Source: Ketobacter alkanivorans (lineage in GTDB: Bacteria; Pseudomonadota; Gammaproteobacteria; Pseudomonadales; Ketobacteraceae). From it: DNA of 64,000 nucleotides. The notes below the pieces were generated by a model. It was not told the origin of the DNA, searched no databases, and saw nothing but the letters and a program-made list of their open reading frames with translations. Each line of letters opens with the position of its first letter. Position 1 is the first letter of the stretch. Where the stretch lies: assembly GCF_002863865.1 (NCBI RefSeq), contig NZ_CP022684.1, positions 2,261,501 through 2,325,500 of the forward strand. The letters run 5' to 3'. Of the stretch, positions 19,233 through 27,769 are shown in pieces. A program made the position numbers and the translations under genes.

Positions 19233-19853
19233 ATGACAGACTCCAAGGAAAGTATCGACCTGGATCGACTGCGACGTCAGGATCACGCCGCCTTCGAAGC
19301 TCTGGTGAGCCAGCATCATCGCCCTATGGTGGCCGTTGCCCGTGCCATTTTGGGTGACAGCCTGGCCGAAGAAGTCGTGCAGGAGGCCTGGGTTTCCGCC
19401 TATCGCAACCTGCCCAAGTTCGAAGGCCGCTCCTCAATCAAAACCTGGCTCTACACCATAGTCAGTAATGAGGCCAAAACCCGCCTACGTAAAGAGAAAC
19501 GGCTGGTCGCGCTGGAAGACATCAGCCAAGACGGCAGCGTGGATTACCTGGACGGGGATCGCTTTTACGGGCTGAGCGGACACTGGAAAGCGCCTCCGCC
19601 AAGCTGGCACATGGATTCACCAGACCAGCTGCTGGAAGAGCAACATCTGCAAAAGTGCATCGACTACACGCTGACGATTCTGCCCACTCAGCAGAAAGCC
19701 GTGTTTATTTTACGCGACATAGAGCAACAGGCACTTTCAGAAATCTGTAATATTCTGGAGGTAACAGAGTCATATGTAAGAGTACTGCTCCATCGCGCAC
19801 GCGTAAAACTCATGCAAGTTATTGATCGTTATCAGGAAACAGGTGAATGCTAA
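19233..19853 (+). CDS. ECF RNA polymerase sigma factor
   Basis: The 206-residue protein has sigma region 2 (AFEALVSQHHRPM, LAEEVVQEAWVSAYRN, FEGRSSIKTWLYTIVSNEA) and region 4 (LPTQQKAVFILRDIEQQALS, ICNILEVTESYVRVLLHRAR). Between them is an insert of about 40 residues (DGDRFYGLSGHWKAPPPSWH) longer than in minimal ECF factors. The stop overlaps the downstream anti-sigma gene by seven bases, so the pair is co-translated. The regulon is unknown, and I found no convincing ECF-type promoter just upstream. Confidence 0.92.
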   Translation: MTDSKESIDLDRLRRQDHAAFEALVSQHHRPMVAVARAILGDSLAEEVVQEAWVSAYRNLPKFEGRSSIKTWLYTIVSNEAKTRLRKEKRLVALEDISQDGSVDYLDGDRFYGLSGHWKAPPPSWHMDSPDQLLEEQHLQKCIDYTLTILPTQQKAVFILRDIEQQALSEICNILEVTESYVRVLLHRARVKLMQVIDRYQETGEC

Positions 19854-20080
19854 ATTGCCGCGACGTGGCTCACGAAGCCAGTGACTACATCGACCACAAC
19901 CAAACCGGGTGGCGCAGGTTCTGGTTTAATGTGCATCTGTTTATCTGCAAAAACTGCCGCGTGTTTGTTCGCCACGTCAATACCACCAAAGAGTTTATTC
20001 GCAAGCGGGGTGGAATGCCCGCATCGGAGCAGGAAGTAAAAGGCGTGATGGAGGCTGTTCGAAAGGCCGATTCAAAATAA
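19847..20080 (+). CDS. Zinc-binding anti-sigma factor (ZAS), soluble
   Basis: This 77-residue protein contains the zinc anti-sigma signature H30-x3-C34-x2-C37 (VHLFICKNC), with C4 and H9 as further candidate ligands. No membrane helix is present, so it would be cytosolic and could sense redox or metal state through its cysteines, as in RsrA-type proteins. It overlaps the ECF sigma gene by seven bases, which identifies its partner. It is shorter than many ZAS proteins and has little beyond the binding helix. Confidence 0.85.
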   Translation: MLNCRDVAHEASDYIDHNQTGWRRFWFNVHLFICKNCRVFVRHVNTTKEFIRKRGGMPASEQEVKGVMEAVRKADSK

Positions 20081-20090
20081 CCGGCGCCTA

Positions 20091-20468
20091 TCAGTCTGAT
20101 GATTCGCTATTAATGTCAGGTTTAACCGCACCAGGGGCAACCGGGCGGCGATTGGAACGCTTGTCATCCCAACTCAATGATTCAGGATCGTACCAGTCAA
20201 TTGCCTCCAACACCTTACTTTGGGTTGCCAGCGACAACGTCGCCCACAGCTCCTCAAACTCATCCAGCCCAGACTCACGTCGATGCGCCACCTTGCTGCT
20301 CAGCCTCGAAATAATCTTGGGCAAATTCAATGCTTCCCCCAACTTTCCCGGCACAGTATAAATCTGCCCCAGATACTTACGTTTATGGGTACGTTCCTCC
20401 AGCACCTGCTGCAACGCCATTGCAGCGGCCAAAGCGGATTCCTCATTAAACTCTTCAGGGCTTCGCAT
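20091..20468 (-). CDS. Hypothetical protein
   Basis: From ATG 20468 the product is 125 residues, mostly helical and charged, with a KRKYLGQIYTVPGKLGEAL segment in the middle and a disordered C-terminal tail (NRRPVAPGAVKPDINSESSD). No signal peptide, membrane segment or known motif is visible. The frame is open to GTG 20531. It lies 67 bases downstream of the LuxR-type regulator gene on the same strand and could share its transcript. It is convergent with the anti-sigma gene. Confidence 0.6.
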   Translation of the reverse strand: MRSPEEFNEESALAAAMALQQVLEERTHKRKYLGQIYTVPGKLGEALNLPKIISRLSSKVAHRRESGLDEFEELWATLSLATQSKVLEAIDWYDPESLSWDDKRSNRRPVAPGAVKPDINSESSD

Positions 20469-20535
20469 GGTTAAACAATCGTCAGTCGCAAACCCAAAAG
20501 CATACCAAGCTGTCTGTGCCGGTGCCAGCACCGAC

Positions 20536-23196
20536 TTAGAGCAAATTCATCTCCCTGGCCTTGGCAACCGCTTCAGTACGGTTGCCAACATTGAGCTTGG
20601 CGTACACGTTTTTAAGGTGCCATTTGGTGGTGGTGAGTGAAATATTAGCCCGCACAGCCACCTCCTTGTTACGCAAGCCAGACTGCAGCAGGGTCAACAC
20701 CTCCTTTTCTTTATCCGTCAGCGGCTCCACCACAAATCGCTCAGCCTGATCCTGGTCGTCATCACTCAACAGGTCCTCGAACATCAACATGTACAGTTCA
20801 GGCAAAGATTGCAGCACATTATGCGTCACCGCCTGCAACAGCAAACCTGCACTTCCCGGCGCCTCATCAAACAGCGTACGATTGAAACACACCAAGCCAC
20901 CGTATTTCAGCGTATCTTTAACTTCCTGAAGTGAGCGCTCTGTCTCATTCCGCCGCCAGTACAGCACTGCACGATTCATACGGCAGACGACAGCTCTGGG
21001 CACACACCCATTGACCATAGCGGTGCGCACCAACTGATCTGCTAACCGTTCAGCCTGATCGTATTTCTTGGTCATCATTAAATAAATCAGGCGCGACACC
21101 CCCAAACGATCGCAACCCTCATCAAAATGGTTTTCATCTCGCCAATAATCTGCTTTCTGCTTTTGCTCCAGATGATATTCTTTTTGCACCCAATCCAACG
21201 TAGCAAGGTCACCTCGCGCACGGGCATAGAGCGTCCATTCCAGGCACAACAGGGTATTAAAGCGTTCATAGTCCCCGTGCATCAAAACCCGGGATAAATA
21301 ATTCAACAGCCGCCTAGCCTCACCATCATTGCCGCGCAAAAATGCCAATCGAGCCATGCCACAATAGCTGGCTGCAATCACCTCTGTTGCACACGCACTG
21401 GATAGTAAGGGTATGATTTCACGCAGTAATTTCTCTGCCTCATCAACCCGGTTTTGTTCGTAACGGATCAGGGCGACAGGCGTGGCTAAATTCACCCATT
21501 CAAGGGTATGCGGGCGATCACCCACCGAGCGGAATGCATCTTCGGCAAGCTGGACTGCGCTCATCATATGACCCTGAGCACGCTCCGCCAGAATCAGTAC
21601 CAGATCAGCAAAGCTACGCAAAAAATTCTGCCCGGATATACGCAAAATATCACGAGCCCTCTGGGCCTCTGATACCGCTGTTTTAAAATCGGCATTCAGT
21701 AAGTGATAGTACGCTCGCATGGGGGTATAAAATAAACGCACATGATGCTGCACATTCTGCAGATTCGGCACGCGATACATTTTATTGTGACGAAACTCCG
21801 TATCTCTATGGAACATCTCCAGCACATTGAACAGAAACTTCAAGGTGTCGTCATGGGCGTAACGACCGCGAATTTTGCCACGGCGCTGTAAATCCTCCAC
21901 CAATTCAATGTAGTACTCGGCCTGATTAAAACGGCGATAAAAAATCAATGCCGTGATCAGCGGATTAACCAGTTCACTTTGACTGATTACACGCTCCTCC
22001 GGCAGAAAATTTATCCACTCGATCAGACTGGTGAATTCACCGCTTTTTATCCACTCATCGGCGCAACGAACCAATGCGCTCTCCTGCGCCTCAACATCCT
22101 GAATAGATGCCAGCAGCTCCAGTGCTTGCAAGCTTTCCTTGCGCTCCAATAAGCTGGACGCGGCACGGCGAACCAGTGCTCCGATGTCTTCCGGGTAGTC
22201 CAGCCGTAAACGATGCAACAAAAACTCACGAAATATGGAATGATAGCGATAGGCATCGGATCGACCTTCCACCGGATGCAAAAACACGTGATTTTCCAGC
22301 AGATAGTCAATACAGCGCTGGGCGTCCCCTATCTGCAGAACATCGTTGCACAGCGACATGTCCAACGTATCCAGAAATGCTGTTTTGATCAGAAACTGAC
22401 GAACGTGAGCCGGCTGCTGCTGCAACACTGAATCCGCAAAGTACTGCAACACCTCAGGGTTTTTACTTTGGCTGGCCAACTGATCAGGCTGGTGACAGGC
22501 ACCTCCTCGAATAGACAGTGCCAGCAGTTTAATACCCGCCACCCAGCCTTCAGTCCAATCCAGCAATTCTTTCATGAATGGTTTGTCGGCAGTTTCCAAG
22601 CCCACAGATTGGAACCAACTCTCCAGTGAATCCAGATCCCATTTCAAATCATTGGCATCAATACTGAGCAGTTTGTCTTCCAACTTCAACTTGCTCAGCT
22701 GCAGCGGTGGATGGTTGCGGGACGCCACCACAAAGTGGATATGCTTGGGCAGCGTAAACAGCACCTGTGACAATGTACGGTGAATGCTGTCGTCCTGAAT
22801 CAACTGATAATCATCCAGCACGATAAATAAGGGCTCTTCTACTTTGGAAAGGCCCTGCACCAGCGATTCCGTAACAGCTTCTACGGAAAACGCCACACTG
22901 TCGGTAATTTGATTGAAGTAGTAGGCATCGAACGCCAAACAGCTCTGTTTGATGGCGCGAATCAGTGAGGCGAAAAAGGGGGCAGGTTTATTGTGCCTGG
23001 TTTCCAAAGGCAGTGACGCGAACATGGCATGTTGTCGCCCAGATATAATCCACTGACGCAGCAATGTGGATTTTCCAGATCCCGCCGGTGCCAACAGCAC
23101 TGTCAACGGATAATCTTCCGCCCGATTTATTAGATCAATCAGGCTTGGTCTCAATAAATGGCTAGCTGGCGGCCGCTCACGTTCAGATTCAGCCAT
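20536..23196 (-). CDS. MalT-like LuxR family ATP-dependent regulator (copy 1)
   Basis: The 886-residue protein has the STAND/MalT layout: an N-terminal NTPase with Walker A APAGSGKS (residues 36-44) and Walker B LFIVLDDYQ (about 130), a long helical repeat region of TPR type, and a C-terminal LuxR HTH (LTDKEKEVLTLLQSGLRNKE, then TTTKWHLKNVYAKLNVGN) that binds DNA. MalT-type proteins oligomerise on binding an inducer and ATP and then activate promoters. The gene is divergent from the di-heme cytochrome lipoprotein gene 224 bases away, its likely target. A paralogue lies at 30043-32760. Confidence 0.92.
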   Translation of the reverse strand: MAESERERPPASHLLRPSLIDLINRAEDYPLTVLLAPAGSGKSTLLRQWIISGRQHAMFASLPLETRHNKPAPFFASLIRAIKQSCLAFDAYYFNQITDSVAFSVEAVTESLVQGLSKVEEPLFIVLDDYQLIQDDSIHRTLSQVLFTLPKHIHFVVASRNHPPLQLSKLKLEDKLLSIDANDLKWDLDSLESWFQSVGLETADKPFMKELLDWTEGWVAGIKLLALSIRGGACHQPDQLASQSKNPEVLQYFADSVLQQQPAHVRQFLIKTAFLDTLDMSLCNDVLQIGDAQRCIDYLLENHVFLHPVEGRSDAYRYHSIFREFLLHRLRLDYPEDIGALVRRAASSLLERKESLQALELLASIQDVEAQESALVRCADEWIKSGEFTSLIEWINFLPEERVISQSELVNPLITALIFYRRFNQAEYYIELVEDLQRRGKIRGRYAHDDTLKFLFNVLEMFHRDTEFRHNKMYRVPNLQNVQHHVRLFYTPMRAYYHLLNADFKTAVSEAQRARDILRISGQNFLRSFADLVLILAERAQGHMMSAVQLAEDAFRSVGDRPHTLEWVNLATPVALIRYEQNRVDEAEKLLREIIPLLSSACATEVIAASYCGMARLAFLRGNDGEARRLLNYLSRVLMHGDYERFNTLLCLEWTLYARARGDLATLDWVQKEYHLEQKQKADYWRDENHFDEGCDRLGVSRLIYLMMTKKYDQAERLADQLVRTAMVNGCVPRAVVCRMNRAVLYWRRNETERSLQEVKDTLKYGGLVCFNRTLFDEAPGSAGLLLQAVTHNVLQSLPELYMLMFEDLLSDDDQDQAERFVVEPLTDKEKEVLTLLQSGLRNKEVAVRANISLTTTKWHLKNVYAKLNVGNRTEAVAKAREMNLL

Positions 23197-23420
23197 AAGC
23201 CACCCCTCCCAATCCTAATCATTTGTTTTTATTTTGTTTTTTTAATTTCGGCCGGCAAGCTGCTTCATTTTTAGCCGATGTGACTGGGTATTCCCCCTAC
23301 GTTAGAGGGGTCTCATTCACGACCGTTTCATCCAATCTATCAGAGTACATAAGTCCTTTAAACAGCCATTACGTAACAGCAATTGCTTCTCCATAAAAAC
23401 AATAATCCGAGGAAACCATC

Positions 23421-25721
23421 ATGAAGATTAAAACAGGGATGCTTGGGCTTGCGCCAGCAATGCTGGTTCTGGCAGCCTGCCAACCTGCAGGGGATTTTCC
23501 CGAGCCAGAGGCATTATGCAGTTTTGATCCAGTTCGGGAAAATGCCCGCGCGGCATCCGCAGCTAACATCGCAGCACCAATAATTTCTACCATGGCTGTA
23601 AATGGTGCCGTTGTGTGGGAGCAAGGCGAACCGTCATCGCAGGTTCCGACCCTGCGGCCCGGGGATGAAGTCACCCTCACAGGTACTGGCTTGGGTAACG
23701 GCCCGGACACCGATTTCACAAAAATCATGATTGGTAACACCCGGGTTTTGGAAACAGATCTCGTCATGTACAAGCAGAGACTGGATATTGCCAATGAAGT
23801 GAATTACGAGATAGATGATCTGCTGGACACCTGGAGCAAGGATATTCTGGGCTGGCAACCAAACGAAATTCGTTTCACCGTGCCTGGGCACGTAAGCACA
23901 GGGCCGCTCACCGTACAAATACAGAAGCGAACCGGATATAACGCCTCATTGACCTCGCCGGGGCAGCCTTTCAGCGTCATCAATGCCCTAACCAAACGCA
24001 TTACAGACGATGAGTTTCAACATGAATGCGATGTGGTTTCCACACTTAGCGCTTCCCAAGCCACCACACCCATTGCAGTCGACATTATTAACCCCGACTT
24101 TACTGATCTAGTGAGCTACGGTGAAAAGATATTCTGGTCATACGATTACAACATCGGCCTGTCTCACGCCAACCGTAATTTAAACTGGACCAACATTTTC
24201 AACTACCAAACAGTCGATCCCGTGACCAACGAAGTGGCAGACCCGGCCTTGCTGTTCGGTGCGGTTCACACCGTGGCAGGCCAGGTGCCCGCCGTAGCAA
24301 TCGATGATGTTTACTTCGATCAGTACCCACAACCCACGCCAATCCCAGGCTTTCTCACCATCGAGCCACAGCTCACCAAAGGCAATACCCGTGACTCCGG
24401 CTGGGTGGGTTACCGTTACGCTGAATCCAGCCACCCTTATGTGGGGCGCGGTTCACGCATCGGGTTTAACTGCGCATCCTGCCACGGCTATCAAATCACC
24501 TATTCCAACGCTCCGGGAAACACCGTCACTAAGGTATTCCCCGGGCTACCCAATCCGGAATGGACCATCAAATGGGCATTACTGGGCCCAAACAACGGTT
24601 TCGAAGGGGTGATCGCGGATGAAGAAGGCCCCAGCTGGGCACCAGGCAAGCAAAAAGTAGATAAAACCATGCTGATTTACTACATGCCTGGAGGCACCGG
24701 TGAGCACAACCTGATTCGTGCCAACGGCGAAGGCAGTGCCACCGACAATGATTATCAATTTTCACCCCATACCATCCCGAACGTGACCAACTACATGTCC
24801 ATTCGGCGCTCCCTGTCTCATACCGAATCCTATGTGGGCTTTGAAGGTTCTTATATCCACGCCGAAGAACCCGATGGCGCCACCGGCAGCATGTACCGTT
24901 ACCCACTGCAGGCCCTCACCGCTTACATGACAGCACTGGATGAAAATGACGATGACCTGCGCAACGTGGGCTTGTATCGCTGGCTGCAACAATACGGCAA
25001 ACTGGCGTCACAAACCGGCACCGAAAACCTGAGTGAAGGTGAGTTTGTGCAAAATGGCTGGCAATCGTATCCCAACGTCGTGGCGGCCGTGGCTCAGGGT
25101 AAAGCAAGCTTTGATGCCGCCTGCGCAAGCTGCCATAACGACAATCTGGGCGCCCATACCGATGAAAACATGATTCCTCTGAATCAGGTAGGGCACTTTT
25201 TTGCGCCATCGGTGTATCAACAAGAAACCCAAAGCATCCGCGTTGGTTTCCTGCGCAACATGTACTGGACCCAACACCGCGGCCTGCTCACCGATGGTCA
25301 TGTTCGCAACCTGGAGGATTTGGTTGATCCCGCTCGCTGCCAGAGCGGTACCGATCTCTACAACCAGTATTACACCCTGCATCCACCGGTGCAGCCTGAT
25401 CTGGGCGGAGTGGATTTCCCTGAGCCCTATCCTGCCATCAATCGCAAAGGCGACGTATTCAGGGTGCCCAAGTCTCAGTCAAATGCCACGGGCGATACGG
25501 CCGATCAACGCAACACCTTTATCGAACGTCACAAATACTTCGTAGAGGTGCCCTGGGACAGCGAACACTACTATTGGGATTACCAGAAACTGCGCAACGA
25601 GTACGGCCCTGATGAACTGGGCTCGCCAGCCCCCATCGGGATGCCCGCCGCGCCGCACCCCTGGTGTGCGAATTCCAGCGCCGAGATTGAGAACATGGTG
25701 CAGTACGTGCTCACACTTTAA
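23421..25721 (+). CDS. Di-heme c-type cytochrome lipoprotein with IPT/TIG domain, putative oxygenase
   Basis: The 766-residue protein has a lipobox signal (MLVLAAC), an IPT/TIG-like beta domain (about 50-180: LRPGDEVTLTGTGLG, NEIRFTVPGHVSTGPLTVQI), and two c-type heme sites, CASCH at C351-H355 and C568-H572. The segment LLTDGHVRNLEDLVDP after heme 2 resembles the matching region of the bacterial di-heme peroxidase/MauG/RoxA superfamily. That superfamily includes rubber oxygenases and, as I recall, the Pseudomonas aeruginosa oleate 10S-dioxygenase. It should be membrane-anchored in the periplasm or outer membrane. It has a GAGGAAA ribosome site and a terminator. Substrate and oxygenase role are inference. 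Confidence 0.8.
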   Translation: MKIKTGMLGLAPAMLVLAACQPAGDFPEPEALCSFDPVRENARAASAANIAAPIISTMAVNGAVVWEQGEPSSQVPTLRPGDEVTLTGTGLGNGPDTDFTKIMIGNTRVLETDLVMYKQRLDIANEVNYEIDDLLDTWSKDILGWQPNEIRFTVPGHVSTGPLTVQIQKRTGYNASLTSPGQPFSVINALTKRITDDEFQHECDVVSTLSASQATTPIAVDIINPDFTDLVSYGEKIFWSYDYNIGLSHANRNLNWTNIFNYQTVDPVTNEVADPALLFGAVHTVAGQVPAVAIDDVYFDQYPQPTPIPGFLTIEPQLTKGNTRDSGWVGYRYAESSHPYVGRGSRIGFNCASCHGYQITYSNAPGNTVTKVFPGLPNPEWTIKWALLGPNNGFEGVIADEEGPSWAPGKQKVDKTMLIYYMPGGTGEHNLIRANGEGSATDNDYQFSPHTIPNVTNYMSIRRSLSHTESYVGFEGSYIHAEEPDGATGSMYRYPLQALTAYMTALDENDDDLRNVGLYRWLQQYGKLASQTGTENLSEGEFVQNGWQSYPNVVAAVAQGKASFDAACASCHNDNLGAHTDENMIPLNQVGHFFAPSVYQQETQSIRVGFLRNMYWTQHRGLLTDGHVRNLEDLVDPARCQSGTDLYNQYYTLHPPVQPDLGGVDFPEPYPAINRKGDVFRVPKSQSNATGDTADQRNTFIERHKYFVEVPWDSEHYYWDYQKLRNEYGPDELGSPAPIGMPAAPHPWCANSSAEIENMVQYVLTL

Positions 25722-25737
25722 TCAAACGCGATATAGC

Positions 25738-25762
25738 AAAGGGGCCCTTCGGCCCCTTTTTT
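25738..25762 (+). terminator. Rho-independent terminator after cytochrome gene
   Basis: A nine-base stem (25738-25746 with 25751-25759) with a CTTC loop is followed by a run of T to 25762. It lies 17 bases after the stop of the di-heme cytochrome gene. Confidence 0.85.
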
Positions 25763-25873
25763 AGCTTTGCGCCGCCACGAAGTTCACTTTACTTTCCCAT
25801 CACCCCTTCCAACTGACCAATACTGCATTACACTAATAGGCACACTCATTTCGTGTGATTCAAGGAGAAGGCA

Positions 25874-26245
25874 ATGAGCACGCTATACGACAAGATCGGT
25901 GGTGAAGCAGCCGTGGATGCCGCCGTAGGCCTGTTTTACGATAAGGTTCTGGCTGACGAGCGTATCAGACATTTCTTCGATGGCTTGGATATGGAGCGAC
26001 AACACCGCATGCAAAAAGGCTTTTTAACCTTTGCCTTCGGTGGCCCCAATAACTATTCGGGCAAAAGCATGGCAGCAGCACACCGCAAATTGGTGGATGA
26101 AAAAGGTCTGGACGATAGCCACTTTGACGCTGTGATAGAAGACCTGGGAGCAACCCTGGTTGAGCTTGGGGTTCCTGACGAGTTAATAGCAGAAGCTGCC
26201 GGTATCGCTGAAAGCGTACGCGATGCTGTTTTGGGGCGCGGCTGA
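25874..26245 (+). CDS. Group I truncated hemoglobin
   Basis: The 123-residue protein matches 2-on-2 truncated hemoglobins: MSTLYDKIGGEAAVDAAV opening, B10 tyrosine (FYDKV, Y22), helix-E region FLTFAFGGPNNYSG, and proximal histidine H70 in MAAAHRKL. Length and the glycine motifs fit group I (TrHbN). Members bind oxygen and nitric oxide and often detoxify NO. AAGGAG lies before the start. It follows the cytochrome gene after a terminator and probably has its own promoter. Its place between two heme oxygenase genes suggests oxygen or radical handling. Confidence 0.95.
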   Translation: MSTLYDKIGGEAAVDAAVGLFYDKVLADERIRHFFDGLDMERQHRMQKGFLTFAFGGPNNYSGKSMAAAHRKLVDEKGLDDSHFDAVIEDLGATLVELGVPDELIAEAAGIAESVRDAVLGRG

Positions 26246-26264
26246 GATTATCCGATTAACCTTC

Positions 26265-26283
26265 GCGAGCCTCTTGGGCTCGC
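26265..26283. other. Hairpin after truncated hemoglobin gene
   Basis: A seven-base stem (GCGAGCC, 26265-26271, with 26277-26283) has a five-base loop but no T run. It may be an RNA stabiliser or a weak terminator. The rest of the roughly 290-base gap to the next gene is AT-rich and shows a TGTATTAATACA palindrome near 26303 but no gene. Confidence 0.35.
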
Positions 26284-26533
26284 CATCCCTCCTCAGATAA
26301 AAGTGTATTAATACATAGGGTTACGCACCCACCCCCTTCTACTTTATCGCGCCCATACCTTTGTACGGTGATGATTGCAGAGAAATTTTGTTTAATGATG
26401 TCATCGTAATCATAAGTGTGGGTGTATTCACTGTGCCCAAGCTATTTAGTCCCCAGGACTGCAATCGCTTACGCTGGACCAAAAACGATAAAAACGACAA
26501 AAACCAAGCCCCATTTATAAAGGTATATAAAAT

Positions 26534-27310
26534 ATGATGCGCTCAAAAATTGTTGCTGCAATGCTTCTACCCACCGTCATGCTGATCGGTTGCGGCGGGG
26601 AACAACAAGAAACCCAACGAGCCACCTCCAACAGTGCGAACCTCACCGGCCTGTGGCGCTTAAGCTTCGAGACCAGCCAGTCTGGCTTGTCCGCCGATGC
26701 AGGCATCACCTATACCCTGGTAGATAATGGCAACCAAATCAACATGACAGCCTGTGCAGAGCGCCAGAGCGTCACCCTGAATCGAACCGGCAGTAGCTTA
26801 CGCGGCCTGCCGGTAGGGGAAGCCACTATCAGAAACAACGATCGCATCACAGCCACTGGTAACCTGGGTGACAGTGTTGCCACCAAAATGGCTACCAGCG
26901 CCACCTTCGACATGGGCACCTTATCTATCAGCGGCGGAGACCTAGGCAACATCTCCAGCAGCAATATCTGCGTCCAGTCTGACTATGCGCGCATCCTTGG
27001 CCAAGCAACTCAGGATCGCTATTCCGCGACCACCCTTCTGAACGGCCAGCCTCTAACGTTCGAAATCAGTCGCATGGGCAACATCGCTAAAGGCAGCTAC
27101 GATGTAAACCGCGATATGTCTGAAGGCGGCGTCCAGATCTTCATGAAATCTGCCTCACTGAAAGATCGCGTAAACTACAGCGAAATGAATCTTAGAAACG
27201 GCAGACTGACCATCACCGAAGATTCCACTGTTTGGATCAAAGGCAACTTCAGCGCGCAAATGCCTAACGGCCAGACCGTTTCAGGCAGCTTCGAATTTGA
27301 AAAGCCATAA
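26534..27310 (+). CDS. Putative lipoprotein, unknown function
   Basis: The 258-residue protein has a lipoprotein signal (MLLPTVMLIGCGGEQQE). After it comes a beta-rich body beginning NLTGLWRLSFE, the kind of opening seen in lipocalin-like or calycin-like secreted proteins. Two cysteines (MTACAERQ and SNICVQSD) could form a disulfide. The C-terminal half repeats short beta hairpins (LRNGRLTITEDSTVWIKGNF). No family is recognised. A strong terminator follows. ATG 26534 and 26537 are adjacent start options. Confidence 0.7.
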   Translation: MMRSKIVAAMLLPTVMLIGCGGEQQETQRATSNSANLTGLWRLSFETSQSGLSADAGITYTLVDNGNQINMTACAERQSVTLNRTGSSLRGLPVGEATIRNNDRITATGNLGDSVATKMATSATFDMGTLSISGGDLGNISSSNICVQSDYARILGQATQDRYSATTLLNGQPLTFEISRMGNIAKGSYDVNRDMSEGGVQIFMKSASLKDRVNYSEMNLRNGRLTITEDSTVWIKGNFSAQMPNGQTVSGSFEFEKP

Positions 27311-27323
27311 GGCACAAATCAAT

Positions 27324-27354
27324 AAAAAACCCGGCCTCGCTTGCCGGGTTTTTT
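27324..27354. terminator. Rho-independent terminator (bidirectional form)
   Basis: The repeat AAAAAACCCGGC (27324-27335) pairs with GCCGGGTTTTTT (27343-27354) around a seven-base loop. It lies 13 bases after the lipoprotein stop; its A and T runs would allow termination on either strand. Confidence 0.88.
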
Positions 27355-27415
27355 ATTGCCTGAATTCTGCTAGAGCGGCTACAGCATAACCATGCGATAG
27401 CCAACCAACTCCCAG

Positions 27416-27658
27416 CTAAGAGCCACACCCCTCAGGTTTGTACACCCTGCGTGTCGAGGCAGGGTTTTCCTGTAACGCCACACCCTCCCGCAGCGGTCTT
27501 GCTACCAGCTCGCCACCACAATTAGGACAACGCCCGCCCAACCTGGCTGCCGCACATTCCTGGCAAAAGGTACACTCAAACGAACATATCATCGCGCCAT
27601 ACCGGTCTGCTGGCAGATCCCTATTACAGCACTCACATCCAGGTCTCATTTCAAGCAT
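27416..27658 (-). CDS. DUF1272 cysteine-rich zinc-binding protein
   Basis: The 80-residue protein matches the DUF1272 family: it starts MLEMRPGCECCNRDLPADR and continues ICSFECTFCQECA and LGGRCPNCGGEL. Nine cysteines (C8, C10, C11, C25, C29, C32, C35, C44, C47) suggest two zinc sites. The molecular role is unknown to me. It lies between two terminators and is transcribed away from the alpha-dioxygenase-like gene's 3' end region on the same strand. Confidence 0.88.
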   Translation of the reverse strand: MLEMRPGCECCNRDLPADRYGAMICSFECTFCQECAAARLGGRCPNCGGELVARPLREGVALQENPASTRRVYKPEGCGS

Positions 27659-27727
27659 CTCTCGCTCCAGAACCCTTGCATATGCCTATGATAGACAGCA
27701 TCCAGCCTACCCCAACACAAACAAAAA

Positions 27728-27751
27728 AGCCCCGGAAATCCGGGGCTTTTT
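27728..27751. terminator. Rho-independent terminator
   Basis: An eight-base stem AGCCCCGG (27728-27735) pairs with CCGGGGCT (27740-27747) over an AAAT loop, flanked by A6 and T5 runs. It sits 19 bases past the stop of the minus-strand dioxygenase-like gene and works in that direction through the A run. Confidence 0.85.
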
Positions 27752-27769
27752 GTGAACCAGAGTTAAGTA

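Noticed and set aside
23270..23320. CCCCT...AGGGG inverted repeat upstream of the di-heme cytochrome gene
   Set aside because: The stem is only five bases and no matching site was found in the second oxygenase/regulator gap, so I did not call it an operator.
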